Positions 32,549 to 42,205 of a DNA stretch of 64,000 nucleotides are shown piece after piece. The notes under the pieces were generated by a model. The model did no database searches. It was not told the DNA's origin and worked only from the letters and a program-made list of their open reading frames with translations. A program made the position numbers and the translations under genes. Numbering within the stretch: the first letter of the stretch is position 1; each line of letters begins with the position of its first letter. Source of the stretch: Pseudomonadota bacterium (GTDB taxonomy: Bacteria > Pseudomonadota > Alphaproteobacteria > Sphingomonadales > Sphingomonadaceae); NCBI GenBank assembly GCA_018240895.1, contig JAFEEX010000018.1, forward strand, positions 1 to 64,000, written 5' to 3'.

Positions 32549-35326
32549 TTAGTATTTGTAACTTACGCCCAGCAACCACTGCCGGCCATATTTTTCATAT
32601 GTTTCAAGAACCTGCGTTCCATTCACCGCATAGCTGGTGCGATAGGGGGAATCGAGGACGTTGTTGACCTGAAGCTGCACGCCCAATCCACCCAGCGATG
32701 ATCCCTCGGGGAAGGAATAGCCGATCTGGGCATCAAGCTGCTTGTCAGCCAAAATCATCGGCGTGCCAAGATTGGTCCACAGCGACACGACCTCCCCCTT
32801 GAAGGCAGAGCGATAGCGATAGCTGGCCCGGGCCTGGAAGCCGTTCTTTTCGTAATAGCCGGTGACGTTGTAAACCCAGTCCGAAAAACCGGGCAGGATG
32901 CCGACAGTGGCCGATGCCGCCTTTCTCAGCTTGTACCCGCTGTAGGCCACGCTGCCGCTCATGCCGAATCCGTCCAGCGCCGAGCTGATCTTTCCGAATT
33001 CGAACGCGCCCGATACTTCCACCCCGTCAACCCAGCCGCCGGGGCCGTTGGCCGGTGCGGAAAGTGTGCCGGTGTTGCTGACAATCACGCCCGCCGGAAT
33101 ATTCGATGCGGATGCGGGCGGCGTGAAGCCGGAAAAATCGGCAGGCAGCAATTGGGTGTAAATGTAATTGTCGAGCTGCATGTAGAAGGCGTTGACGCTG
33201 AAATAGGTTGCTTTCCCGCCGTACCATTCCCAGGCCACATTTGCCTCGGTCGCGCGCCAGGGCTTCAGATTGGGATTGCCGCCGGTGGCTGACCAGGGAT
33301 GAACCGTCTGGCCCGCGGTGCAAACCGCACCGCCAGCGCAGATGTTGCTGTCAAAATTGGGCGTCATGTTCGCCCGCATATCGTCCATGCGCGGGCGCGC
33401 CATCACCTTGGCCACCGCCAGGCGGAAGCGGTGCCCGCCGTTTACATCGACGAACAGGTTCAGGCTTGGCAGCCAGTCGGTATAGGAATCGCTCACGTCC
33501 ACACTGGCAAGCGCGATCGGCGACACCAGCGGATTGATCCGCAGTCCGGTTGAATTCTGCTTCTGATGAACGACCTGCAAACCGATGTTGCCATGCAGGT
33601 TGCCATGCTCGATCGTCAGCTTGGCCCGGCCGGTAATGATGTCTTCCTTGATCCCCCACGACTTGTCGTAATGGTTGCTGTCCAGAAGCTGGACCTGATC
33701 GTAATAGGTGCCGAGCGCGCCAGGCACGTTGAACGCAATCGTGCTGAGCGATCCCGCGAAATCAAGCGAAGTGGGGTTGATCAGGAACTGCGATCCGATC
33801 GGTATCTGGGCGCGGCTGTTCTTCAGGAACAGGTCCAGTTCCTCAACCGATTTGGTCTTCTTGCGATGGGTGTAATTCACGCCAAGATCGATCTTGCTGA
33901 AGAAACCGCCCAGCTCGCGCGACAATCCAAGATCCCCCGCATAAAGGGTTTCCTTGATGTGGGGTGACTTGAACAGCCCATCATGGCCCCAGCCGCCCCA
34001 CGGTGCCTTGTCCCCCAGCGCCACCTTGCTGGCATCGGCATAGTTCAGGCCGAAACCGGTGAACTGCGGAAAACCGTTTTGCGAGACGGTATAATCGTAA
34101 CTGTCCATCACCCGGGTCTGATAGGCACCTGCGCCATAACCCGCGTAGGTTTCGATGTAGGATTCGTCACGCTTGTTGCTGGAATAGCTGAGATCGGCCG
34201 TCAGCGCGGTCTTCTCATCAAATTTGAACTCTCCGTTCCAGCCGGCAGAGAACAGCTCGTCCTTCCGGGTGTTGTAATCGTTGCGCAGGATCGGCACTGC
34301 ATTCTGGAAGTGCCCCGCCGCGCCGAACGAATTACCCCCGATCGTGGTGGCAGTGGTATTGCTGAAAGTGCCGCTGTCCGCCCACTGGTCAGAGAACCAC
34401 ATCGCCCCCCGGCTGATGGTCTTCTGCTTGAAGCGCGAATAATAGAGATCAAGCGTTGAATGGACCGAATCGCTTGGCTTCCACTCCAACGTCCCCATCA
34501 CCCCGTGGCGGCGATCCCGGCTGCTGTTCGCCAATGCTTCCTGGCCGGACAGCAGATAGGTCGAACCGCCGTAATTGTCATAGAACCAGTTCTTGGTGTG
34601 GTTGGTGTGGGTTCCGGCATCAAGATAGGCATAGCCGATCGCCCAGCCCAAAGTGCCATCGGCGTTCTGATCAACATAGCTGATCGAGCCGCGTCCACCC
34701 CATTTGGAGAAATCCTTGTTGCGATCGCCGCCTTCATCCATCTGGCCGCGCACGTTGATCGCGATTGCGCGCTTGCCATAAGCGAGCGGACGGATCGAGC
34801 GCAGATCCACGGTGCCGGCAAGGCCCATTCCCGACACGTCGGCATCCGGTGATTTGTAGACCACCACCGATGACATCAGTTCTGACGGGTACTGATCGAA
34901 TTCAACCGCGCGGTTATAGCCCGAGCTGGCCTGCTGACGGCCGTTGAGCAGCACAGTGCTGAAATCGGGCGAGAAGCCGCGAACCGAGATGATATTGGCC
35001 CGTCCGCCGGTGCGCTGCGCGGCAAGGCCGGGAAGGCGGGCGATCGATTCGGCGATCGACACGTCGGGCAGCTTGCCGATTTCCTCGGCGGAAACCGCCT
35101 CGACAATGCTGGATTCCCGCTTCTTGATGTTCAGCGAATTGGCGATCGAATAACGGATGCCCGAAACAACGATCTCCTGACCGTCGGCACCGGCATCCGC
35201 AGCGGGGGCAGCGTCCTGAGCCCAGGCCACCTGCGGCATCATCGCAGCCAGTGCCAGCAAGGATACCGAACCAGCGCCGAATCGGCTGATTCGCATTGCG
35301 CCGGCGCACTTGTCCCTCAATTTCAT
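32549..35326 (-). CDS. TonB-dependent outer-membrane receptor, carbohydrate locus 1
   Basis: A 925-residue receptor. ATG 35326 follows GGAGG and starts a signal peptide (SLLALAAMMPQVAWAQ). EIVVSGIR is the likely TonB box, then KRESSIVEAVSAEEIGKLPDVSIAESIARLPGL opens the plug. The C-terminal part is the 22-strand barrel, ending RQWLLGVSYKY with the usual final aromatic residue. It imports a bulky ligand across the outer membrane using TonB-ExbBD energy. The ligand is inferred from the GH3/GH30 genes downstream, probably beta-linked glucan fragments. No SusD surface lipoprotein is encoded, as expected outside Bacteroidota. Confidence 0.93.
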   Translation of the reverse strand: MKLRDKCAGAMRISRFGAGSVSLLALAAMMPQVAWAQDAAPAADAGADGQEIVVSGIRYSIANSLNIKKRESSIVEAVSAEEIGKLPDVSIAESIARLPGLAAQRTGGRANIISVRGFSPDFSTVLLNGRQQASSGYNRAVEFDQYPSELMSSVVVYKSPDADVSGMGLAGTVDLRSIRPLAYGKRAIAINVRGQMDEGGDRNKDFSKWGGRGSISYVDQNADGTLGWAIGYAYLDAGTHTNHTKNWFYDNYGGSTYLLSGQEALANSSRDRRHGVMGTLEWKPSDSVHSTLDLYYSRFKQKTISRGAMWFSDQWADSGTFSNTTATTIGGNSFGAAGHFQNAVPILRNDYNTRKDELFSAGWNGEFKFDEKTALTADLSYSSNKRDESYIETYAGYGAGAYQTRVMDSYDYTVSQNGFPQFTGFGLNYADASKVALGDKAPWGGWGHDGLFKSPHIKETLYAGDLGLSRELGGFFSKIDLGVNYTHRKKTKSVEELDLFLKNSRAQIPIGSQFLINPTSLDFAGSLSTIAFNVPGALGTYYDQVQLLDSNHYDKSWGIKEDIITGRAKLTIEHGNLHGNIGLQVVHQKQNSTGLRINPLVSPIALASVDVSDSYTDWLPSLNLFVDVNGGHRFRLAVAKVMARPRMDDMRANMTPNFDSNICAGGAVCTAGQTVHPWSATGGNPNLKPWRATEANVAWEWYGGKATYFSVNAFYMQLDNYIYTQLLPADFSGFTPPASASNIPAGVIVSNTGTLSAPANGPGGWVDGVEVSGAFEFGKISSALDGFGMSGSVAYSGYKLRKAASATVGILPGFSDWVYNVTGYYEKNGFQARASYRYRSAFKGEVVSLWTNLGTPMILADKQLDAQIGYSFPEGSSLGGLGVQLQVNNVLDSPYRTSYAVNGTQVLETYEKYGRQWLLGVSYKY

Positions 35327-35398
35327 CGCATCCTCCATGAATCCGCCGATTCTTCACCGCAGATGCGGCGCAATCAGGTCGGGTTACTTCCACTCTCT

Positions 35399-35416
35399 AT
35401 TGGAAGCGCTTCCAAT
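35399..35416. promoter_or_regulatory. 18-bp perfect palindrome, probable LacI-family operator
   Basis: ATTGGAAGCGCTTCCAAT at 35399-35416 is a perfect palindrome centred on GC|GC, the usual look of LacI-family operators. It lies 73-90 bp upstream of TonB receptor 1 and 62 bp downstream of the LacI gene. A weaker variant, GCAAGCGCTGCG, lies at 36579-36590 near the start of the regulator gene and could be autoregulatory. Confidence 0.75.
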
Positions 35417-35477
35417 TCTGCCTCATTCGCCTCACCCGGTCAAGCGGCATCGATGGACGGACGGGGCCGGTTAGGGC

Positions 35478-36515
35478 TCAGGCCGGTGCGATGTGGCTGG
35501 AATCCCTGATAATCAGGCTGTGCTCAACTACCTCTCGCCCGGGGGGCGGCGCGCTTTCCGTACCGGCGCGCGCAACCAGAATTTCCAGCGCCCGCCCGCC
35601 CATTCGCCGCAGGGGCTGGTGGATCGTGGTCAGCGGCGGCCAGACGATTTCGGACACGGGGGTATCGTCAAAACCGGCGACGGCAATGTCCTGCGGAATG
35701 TTCAATCCCGCCTTGTGCGCGGCCAGCAGCGCGCCGGCGGCCATGTCATCATTGGCGCAGACCAGCGCGGTCATCCGGGGCGTGCGCGCCAGCAGATCCT
35801 GCGCGCAATCCAGTCCGGAGCGGAAAGTGAAGTTGCCGCGAACGGCGGTGACATTCCCGGCTGCGATTCCGGCAGCGGCGAGCGCGGCCAGAAACCCGTC
35901 AAACCGCCCCTCTGCCGAAATATGTTCACGCCGGCCCTTGATATAACCGAAAGCGCGGTGCCCCTGCGCCGCAAGATGTACGCCCACGTCATATCCCGCG
36001 CGGTACTCATCAATTCCCACGCTGGGAACTATCCGTTCCGCCTCCGCCCCGGCGGCGATGCAGGCCACGGTGACGCCGCGCCCGTGCAAATCCTTCAGCA
36101 GATCAATCATATCGGCGAACGGCGGGGTAAGGATCACGCCATCGCACAATTCATCGCGGACCCGCTCGACAATATCGCCGGCCGCGCCCGGGTCATTCTG
36201 GTTGATCACGTGGGTAACAAGGTGCGCGCCCAGTGCAACCGCGCGGCGCGTTGCCCCCAATTCCAGTGCGGAGGCGAAGTAGGAGTTCGGCTCGGTATCA
36301 AAATCTGATGCATGGATCAGGGCCACCCGCACGGTCTTGCCCCCGGCAAGATTGCGCGCCTGTTGGTTTACGCGGTAGCCCAGATCATCCACCGCCTTCA
36401 GCACCCGTTCGCGCACTTCGGGCCGGACGTTAGGCTGATTGTTGAGCACGCGTGACACCGTGGTCCGCGCCACGGCGGCCAGTCCGGCCACGTCATCGAT
36501 CGTTGGCCGGTTCAC
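35478..36515 (-). CDS. LacI family transcriptional regulator, locus 1
   Basis: A 345-residue repressor. The HTH is RPTIDDVAGLAAVARTTVSRVLNNQPNV with hinge YRVNQQARNLAGG, followed by a periplasmic-binding-protein-like sensor domain (VRVALIHASDF onwards) that ends with the dimerisation DDTPVSEIVWPPLTTIHQP. GTG 36515 fits the family start, but no clear ribosome site precedes it, and a TTG at 36563 in frame is possible. Its probable operator is the palindrome between it and the receptor. It is on the same strand as the operon, so it may be partly co-transcribed. Confidence 0.88.
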   Translation of the reverse strand: MNRPTIDDVAGLAAVARTTVSRVLNNQPNVRPEVRERVLKAVDDLGYRVNQQARNLAGGKTVRVALIHASDFDTEPNSYFASALELGATRRAVALGAHLVTHVINQNDPGAAGDIVERVRDELCDGVILTPPFADMIDLLKDLHGRGVTVACIAAGAEAERIVPSVGIDEYRAGYDVGVHLAAQGHRAFGYIKGRREHISAEGRFDGFLAALAAAGIAAGNVTAVRGNFTFRSGLDCAQDLLARTPRMTALVCANDDMAAGALLAAHKAGLNIPQDIAVAGFDDTPVSEIVWPPLTTIHQPLRRMGGRALEILVARAGTESAPPPGREVVEHSLIIRDSSHIAPA

Positions 36516-36708
36516 GGTTGCAGGAAAAGAACGGCAGAAAACATACCGGCCAGACTGTTGCAACTCAGCGCAATCTTGGCAAGCGCTGCGGGCGTAGCGG
36601 CGAATTTCCTCACGGTGGCCCCACTCAAAGAAACGCCGGCGCGGTGTGCAAATTCACTTTCACCAAAGCCGCCCTTGGGCCATGGCACATGAAAGACAGA
36701 GGGACATC

Positions 36709-37821
36709 ATGACCGAAACCGGACGAAGCGGGCAAGGCGGGCTGCGGGGCATCGATTGGGCGGACCTGCCCCATGGCGGCGATCTGTTCGGGGAAATGCA
36801 CCTTTCCCAAACCGCCGCCCAGACCGGACCGTTGGCACCACTGCCAGCGCTGTGGCCGGGGCTGGCGATGTGCGGCGTGGCCTCTGCAGCGGCGGCCTGG
36901 CTTTCGGATCATTACGGTTTCCCGATCATCCTGCTGGGGCTGCTGGTCGGCCTGGCGCTCAATTTCATCTCGCAGGATTTGCGCACGCATCGCGGGCTTG
37001 ATTTCGCGGCCCGCACCTGCCTGCGGATCGGCATTGTCGTGCTGGGTTTTCAGGTAACCATCGCCCAGATCGTCGCACTCGGGGTCGCGCCTTTTGCGGC
37101 TCTGGTGGTGGTCATGGGGGTGACTTTCGCCGCCGGCATGGCGGGCGCGCGGCTGGGCGGACAATCCCCCTATGCCGGGATTCTGGCCGGCGGGGCCACG
37201 GCAATCTGTGGGGCCAGCGCCGCGCTGGCGCTTTATGGGGTGATCGGCAAGGACCGGCTCAGCCAGGCGCAATTCGCGCTGACCCTGGTTGGCATTTCAC
37301 TGGCCAGCGCCTTTGCCATGTCGGTCTATCCGATTCTGGCTGGCGATCTTGGGCTGAATCACGGCCAGGCCGGGTTCCTGATCGGCGCGTCGATTCACGA
37401 TGTCGCCCAGGCGATCGGCGGCGGTTACGCCTTTTCCGATGCTGCGGGCAGCTATGCCACGATCGTCAAGCTGGCCCGGGTCGCCATGCTGGCGCCGATC
37501 GTCGCCCTGGTCAGCCTGACCATCGGTCAGGCCGGCGCGGCGCAGGACCAGCCGCTGTGGCGCCGGCTGGCCCTGCCGTGGTTCATCGTCGCCTTCCTGG
37601 CGGCTGTGGTGCTGAACAGCGTGGTCACCGTTCCCACGGTGATCAGCCATGCCGCGCTGGTTGCATCCAAGGCTTTGCTGCTGCTGGCCGTGACCGCCAC
37701 TGCCATGCGCAGCCGCATGGACCTGTTGCTGCAAATGGGCTGGCGCGCCGCCGTTCCCGTGGTGACCGCAACGCTGGCAAGTTTCGCCACCGCGCTGGGT
37801 TTCGCCCTGCTGCTGATCTGA
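36709..37821 (+). CDS. putative sulfate exporter family transporter (YeiH/PSE type)
   Basis: A 370-residue inner-membrane protein with about ten helices. GFPIILLGLLVGLALNFI, CLRIGIVVLGFQVT, AGILAGGATAICGASAALAL and FLIGASIHDVAQAIGGGYAF are typical of the UPF0324/YeiH family. Related proteins are proposed to export sulfate or take up taurine breakdown products, but no function is settled. ATG 36709 has GAGGG upstream. The gene stands alone between locus 1 and locus 2. Confidence 0.85.
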   Translation: MTETGRSGQGGLRGIDWADLPHGGDLFGEMHLSQTAAQTGPLAPLPALWPGLAMCGVASAAAAWLSDHYGFPIILLGLLVGLALNFISQDLRTHRGLDFAARTCLRIGIVVLGFQVTIAQIVALGVAPFAALVVVMGVTFAAGMAGARLGGQSPYAGILAGGATAICGASAALALYGVIGKDRLSQAQFALTLVGISLASAFAMSVYPILAGDLGLNHGQAGFLIGASIHDVAQAIGGGYAFSDAAGSYATIVKLARVAMLAPIVALVSLTIGQAGAAQDQPLWRRLALPWFIVAFLAAVVLNSVVTVPTVISHAALVASKALLLLAVTATAMRSRMDLLLQMGWRAAVPVVTATLASFATALGFALLLI

Positions 37822-37828
37822 CCCGGTT

Positions 37829-38074
37829 TTAAATCACGAAATCGAGAATGCCCGGCATCGGCTGACGCCGGCGGTTCGTGACCATCCGGGTATGCAGTTC
37901 CGTCACCTGCTTGCTGCCGGTCTTGACGAACAGGAACGGCAGCAGGCCATGGATCAGGCAGGCACAGCCGCCCAGGATCATCCGAAAGCCAAAGCTGGAA
38001 GCCACGCCCAGATGCTCGACATAGGTTTCGCCAACGCTGGCAGGGTGTTCGCGAAACAGGCGGACGGGATCCAT
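37829..38074 (-). CDS. DUF6356 family small membrane protein
   Basis: An 81-residue protein with LFREHPASVGETYVEHL, one or two hydrophobic stretches (FGFRMILGGCACLIHGLLPFLFV) and a KTGSKQVTELHTRM tail. This pattern matches DUF6356, a family seen mainly in sphingomonads; no function is known. AGGAG is eight bases before the ATG at 38074. It is divergent from the Lrp-type regulator with a 98-nt, AT-rich spacer, which suggests possible control by it. Confidence 0.75.
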   Translation of the reverse strand: MDPVRLFREHPASVGETYVEHLGVASSFGFRMILGGCACLIHGLLPFLFVKTGSKQVTELHTRMVTNRRRQPMPGILDFVI

Positions 38075-38172
38075 GATGCATTCTCCTCTGCCTTGGCATG
38101 ATATTGATCACAGAAGGCAATTTCATCACCTAATTTCTAGCTATTTCTACATAATGATGATATTTTGTCCCA

Positions 38173-38652
38173 ATGATCGAGGAAATTTCGCGAATTGATT
38201 CGATAGACTGGGCGATCCTGGGTGTGTTGCAGGCCGATGCCTCGCTCGCGGTGCATGAAGTGGGGGAGCGGGTCGGCTTGTCGAGCAATGCCTGCTGGCG
38301 GCGGATCAGGCGGCTGGAAGACAATGGCGTTATCGCCCGCCGCGTCGCCCTTCTCGATCCTGAGAAACTTGGGCTTGCCACCACGGTCTTCGTTTCAATC
38401 CGCGCCCAGCGGCACGATCCGCAATGGCTTGACGCTTTCTCGCGCGGGATCGCGGGCATCGCCGAAATCAGCGAGTGTCACCGTATGGCCGGCGACGTTG
38501 ACTATCTGCTCAAGATCGTTGTCAAAGACATCGCCCACTATGACCGGATCTACCGCCGGCTGATCGCCGCCGTGCCCGATCTCGCCGATGTCAGCTCAAG
38601 CTTCTCGATGGAACGGATGAAGGCAACCACCGCCCTCCCCCGGCCCATCTGA
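38173..38652 (+). CDS. Lrp/AsnC family transcriptional regulator
   Basis: A 159-residue regulator. The HTH region is IDWAILGVLQADASLAVHEVGERVGLSSNACWRRIRRLEDNGVI. The effector-binding RAM domain runs from about residue 70 and includes AGDVDYLLKIVVKDIAHYDRIYRRL. Lrp-family proteins bind amino acids and control their metabolism; the effector here is unknown. Its start has no clear ribosome site, and its AT-rich promoter region is shared with the divergent DUF6356 gene. It ends 8 nt from the convergent halogenase 2 stop. Confidence 0.9.
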   Translation: MIEEISRIDSIDWAILGVLQADASLAVHEVGERVGLSSNACWRRIRRLEDNGVIARRVALLDPEKLGLATTVFVSIRAQRHDPQWLDAFSRGIAGIAEISECHRMAGDVDYLLKIVVKDIAHYDRIYRRLIAAVPDLADVSSSFSMERMKATTALPRPI

Positions 38653-38660
38653 CGGAAACG

Positions 38661-40172
38661 TCATTGCAGGTGGGCCAGCAATTGATCGTGCCCCGGAAAG
38701 TTCATAACACATCCTGAAAGGAAGCGGTCGATTCTTGCCATGTCAGCCAGAGGCAAATCGGCTTCGGGCACCCGCAACATAGCTGCGTCAGGATACTGGC
38801 CGTATCCCGCCAGCAGGCAATGCCATGATATCGCTGAATAATAGTTCTGAATACCAAGGCGGTCCACCTCTGCATCCAACTCCTCACCGCGGAACCAGGC
38901 GGTCATTACCGCTTTCAGCCTGCTCGACAGGTGCTGGTTTTCCGCGTTTGCACGCCAGTATTCACCTCCGCTGCGCCGGTTCATCCGATAGTGGCACACG
39001 ATGTAGTCGCGGATGCCTTCGTAGCGCGCATGGATAGCGGCGTTGAAGTGATCGGCATGAGCGCAGCCAAAATGATCCGCATCATAAGCTTCGATGAAGT
39101 CGACCAATGTTGCGTGGACGATATGCAACGCCGTCGCCTCCAGCGGTTCGATGAAGCCTTGAGCCAGACCTATCGCCAAACAGTTGTGCACCCAGGTCCG
39201 CCGCACCTGCCCAACCTTCATCCTGAGGTGCCGTGCGGATATGTCCGCGTCGAGCAGGCCCAAATGGCGGCGCAGCTCGGTTTCCGCGGCGTCCGCCGAA
39301 GCAAACCCGGAAGAATAGACATAGCCATTCCCGGTGCGGTTGGTCAGGGGAATCTGCCAGACCCATCCGCTGTCAAGCGCAGTCGACACGGTTTCGCACC
39401 CGGTTGCGCCCGTCCCGCGCGGGGTGGGCATGGCGACGGCGGCATCGTTGAACAGATTATCCGCAAATGACTCGAACGGTTCGCCCAACGCCTGCTGTAT
39501 CAGCGCCGAGCGAAATCCTGATGCATCGACAAAGAAATCGCCGGCAATCTCTTCGCCTTCGTCGGTGATCAGTGCCGCGAGTTCGCCTTGGTCAGCCCGG
39601 CGAGCGGTTTCAACCTTACGGGGCAAATGGGTCACTCCCAGTTTGCCGGTGGCATGATCGCGCAGGAATTCCCCAAGCAACTGTGCATCGAAGTGATAAC
39701 CGTAGCTGACATCGAAGGGAAAGTTTTCAGTGGGCTTCGGGCCGAGCCTGGCCTCAGCAAGCCGTGCGGAAAGAAAGAACCTGTCCGGATGAGCGCAAAC
39801 ATCGCGCCCGGTACGCCGCGCACGCGTGTGAAAAAAGAATGCGGGCGCGGTGTGAACGTCAAGATCACTTTGGAACGGGTGAAAATAGGATCCGTATCCG
39901 GGTACGTCAGACCAGTTGCGAAACCGAATCCCGTTCTTGAACGTTGCATTGCAGCGCGGCATCCATTCCGCTTCGGCAATGTCCAATGCGTCGAAGAACG
40001 CTTTGAGCTGGGGCGTTGATCCTTCACCAACTCCGACAATGCCTATCTCAGGACTTTCCACCAAGGTGACGCTGGCGATCGCTGGCCCCCACCGACGCGC
40101 GATAAGACAAGCTGCCATCCACCCCGCCGTACCGCCGCCGAGAATGACGAAACGGTGCGGCGGGCGGTTCAT
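38661..40172 (-). CDS. flavin-dependent halogenase, copy 2 (divergent subtype)
   Basis: A 503-residue halogenase-family protein and last gene of the locus 2 operon; its ATG overlaps the GH97 stop (ATGA). FAD site VILGGGTAGW, Lys79 in ATFKNGIRFRNW, WVWQIP at 270-275 and Glu345 in FIEPLEATA are kept. It differs from the other two copies: the first active-site loop reads GVGEGSTPQ rather than GVGEATIP, and Ala346 replaces the Ser that follows the catalytic Glu in many members. Sample stretches also read lower in GC (about 48-57%) than the neighbouring GH97 gene. It may have a separate origin and substrate. Substrate unknown. Confidence 0.87.
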   Translation of the reverse strand: MNRPPHRFVILGGGTAGWMAACLIARRWGPAIASVTLVESPEIGIVGVGEGSTPQLKAFFDALDIAEAEWMPRCNATFKNGIRFRNWSDVPGYGSYFHPFQSDLDVHTAPAFFFHTRARRTGRDVCAHPDRFFLSARLAEARLGPKPTENFPFDVSYGYHFDAQLLGEFLRDHATGKLGVTHLPRKVETARRADQGELAALITDEGEEIAGDFFVDASGFRSALIQQALGEPFESFADNLFNDAAVAMPTPRGTGATGCETVSTALDSGWVWQIPLTNRTGNGYVYSSGFASADAAETELRRHLGLLDADISARHLRMKVGQVRRTWVHNCLAIGLAQGFIEPLEATALHIVHATLVDFIEAYDADHFGCAHADHFNAAIHARYEGIRDYIVCHYRMNRRSGGEYWRANAENQHLSSRLKAVMTAWFRGEELDAEVDRLGIQNYYSAISWHCLLAGYGQYPDAAMLRVPEADLPLADMARIDRFLSGCVMNFPGHDQLLAHLQ

Positions 40173-42205
40173 TTGGCTGCCTTGAAGCGGATCGCCGCGC
40201 CGCCGCCGGGGGCCAGCCGCAGGGTCAGGGTGTCGGCGCCGGTCAGTACCCGCTTTTCAATCGCGATGCTGTGGCGCTTTTCGGTGCGGTAATCGGCGTC
40301 ATCGCCATCACGATAGATTTCCGCTTCATAGCGCTTTCCGGGGGTAAGAAAGCTGAGCGGAACGGTCAGCGTGTGCGCCTGTTCGTTGCCCACCGCGCCC
40401 AGATACCAGTCCTGACCGCCGCGCACCCGCCGCGCGATGGTGACGTAGTCGCCAACTTCGCCGTTAAGCACGCGCGTTTCCTCCCAGTCAGTCGGCACGT
40501 CGCGGATGAATTTGAAGGCGTCCATGTGCTTGGCGTAGTTTTCCGGGGTATCCGCCGCCATCACCACCGGCGAATAGAGCACCACGTAAAGCGCAAGCTG
40601 CTTGGCCTCGGTCGACAGGATCGCGCTGTTGTCGCTGCCGGTCAGGCTGAGTACGCCCGGGGTGAAATCCATCGGCCCTTCCAGCATCCGGGTGAACACC
40701 AGGTTCGCTTCGTGGTTTGGCGGGTTCTTGCCGGCCCACGAATTGTATTCCATCCCGCGCGAACCCTCACGCGCCACCCAGTTGGGATAGGTCCGCTGAA
40801 GCCCGGTGCCCTTGATCGGTTCGTGGCTGTCAAAGGCGATCTTGTATTTGGCGGCGGCTTCGGCAACGCGGATGAAGTGATTGCTCATCCACTGGCCTTC
40901 GTGCCATTCGCGCAGTTTGGTGCCATCGGGATCAACCCGCTCGATCTGCCCGGCGTCCGTGACATAACCGGTCTTGACCACCATGTAATTGTGATCGGCG
41001 GCAAACTTGAACGCCTTGTCAAACTGCGCTTCGTAATGGCTGGCCGATCCGCCGGTTTCGTGGTGGCCGATCAGGCGGACACCCTTCTTTTTGGCATAGG
41101 CGGTGAGCATATCTGCATCGAAATCCTCGGTCGGTTTGGCGAAGTCCATGGCATTGCCGTTGCCGAACCAGTCACCGTCCCAGCCCACATTCCAGCCTTC
41201 CACCAGCACCTGCGGAATGCCATTGGCGGCGGCGAAATCGATATATTGCTTGACGTGTTCGTTGGTTGCGCCGTGCTTGGGTCCGCGCGCCCATGACCAT
41301 TCGCCCTTGATCATATTCCACCACACCCCCACGAACTTGCCGGGCTTGAACCAGCTGACATCACCAAGCTTGTTGGGCTCGTTGAGGTTCAGCATCAGGT
41401 GGCTCATGTAGATGCCCGGTGCATCATCGGCGATGATCATGGTGCGCCACGGCGTGGTCCAGGCACCCGTCTTGACCACCTTGGGCCGGCCCGCGCCGGG
41501 GGTAAGCGCGGCGCGCAGGGTGGTGCCGGTACTGCGCGCAACGGCCATGCCCGAATAGTCGGTCAGCGCCGCCTCATGCAGGGCAACGTGGGTGCCGTCC
41601 GCCAGCTTGATGGTTATCGGCGTATCGGCTGTGCCAACCGCGGACAGCGGGGTCTTTTCATAGAGATATTCCTCACGGTTCCACAGGAATGCGGGCTTCC
41701 ACCAGGCGGTGCCATCGCTGGCGAAAGCGAACTCGGTCAGCTCCTCGGCAATGTTGGCGCTGCGCAGGTTCGGCTGATCGGGAACTTCATAGCGAAAGCC
41801 CAGGCCATCATCATAGATCCTGAATTTCAGGTCATAGCTGCGCGCCGGCTGATCCGCTTCCTTCAGATGGACCGTCAATTCGCGAAAGTGATTGCGGATC
41901 GTGCGCCATTCGCCCCACGGCTGCTGCCAGGTATCATCGGAATCGCGCGTTTCCTGCCCGGTGATGGTCATGTGCCGATCAATCTTCGGCGCGTCAGTGA
42001 ACAGAAAACCAAGTCGCGACTGCGCGATGATCGGCTTGCCCTTGCGCGTGACGCTGTAAACCGCATGGCCATCCTGAACGATGTCCACCGCCACGCCGAT
42101 GGTCCCATCGGGCGAAGTCGCAGTGACCGGCCCCGCGTTCTGCGCCAGCGCTGGAACCGCAACCACCAGCGCGCACAGCGCCGTCATCATCCGACCAAAG
42201 GGCAT
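40169..42205 (-). CDS. GH97 alpha-glucosidase (SusB-like)
   Basis: A 678-residue exported GH97 enzyme. The signal peptide is MTALCALVVAVPALAQ. Three Glu-bearing blocks characteristic of SusB are present: HHETGG, DSHEPIKGTG and REGSRGMEYNSW. The Glu in HHETGG suggests the inverting, calcium-dependent type that releases glucose from maltodextrins, rather than the retaining Asp type; this is my inference. The ATG at 42205 overlaps the GH13 stop (TGATG) and has GGAG eight bases upstream. In Bacteroides SusB works with SusA, and here it works with two GH13 enzymes. Confidence 0.93.
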   Translation of the reverse strand: MPFGRMMTALCALVVAVPALAQNAGPVTATSPDGTIGVAVDIVQDGHAVYSVTRKGKPIIAQSRLGFLFTDAPKIDRHMTITGQETRDSDDTWQQPWGEWRTIRNHFRELTVHLKEADQPARSYDLKFRIYDDGLGFRYEVPDQPNLRSANIAEELTEFAFASDGTAWWKPAFLWNREEYLYEKTPLSAVGTADTPITIKLADGTHVALHEAALTDYSGMAVARSTGTTLRAALTPGAGRPKVVKTGAWTTPWRTMIIADDAPGIYMSHLMLNLNEPNKLGDVSWFKPGKFVGVWWNMIKGEWSWARGPKHGATNEHVKQYIDFAAANGIPQVLVEGWNVGWDGDWFGNGNAMDFAKPTEDFDADMLTAYAKKKGVRLIGHHETGGSASHYEAQFDKAFKFAADHNYMVVKTGYVTDAGQIERVDPDGTKLREWHEGQWMSNHFIRVAEAAAKYKIAFDSHEPIKGTGLQRTYPNWVAREGSRGMEYNSWAGKNPPNHEANLVFTRMLEGPMDFTPGVLSLTGSDNSAILSTEAKQLALYVVLYSPVVMAADTPENYAKHMDAFKFIRDVPTDWEETRVLNGEVGDYVTIARRVRGGQDWYLGAVGNEQAHTLTVPLSFLTPGKRYEAEIYRDGDDADYRTEKRHSIAIEKRVLTGADTLTLRLAPGGGAAIRFKAAK

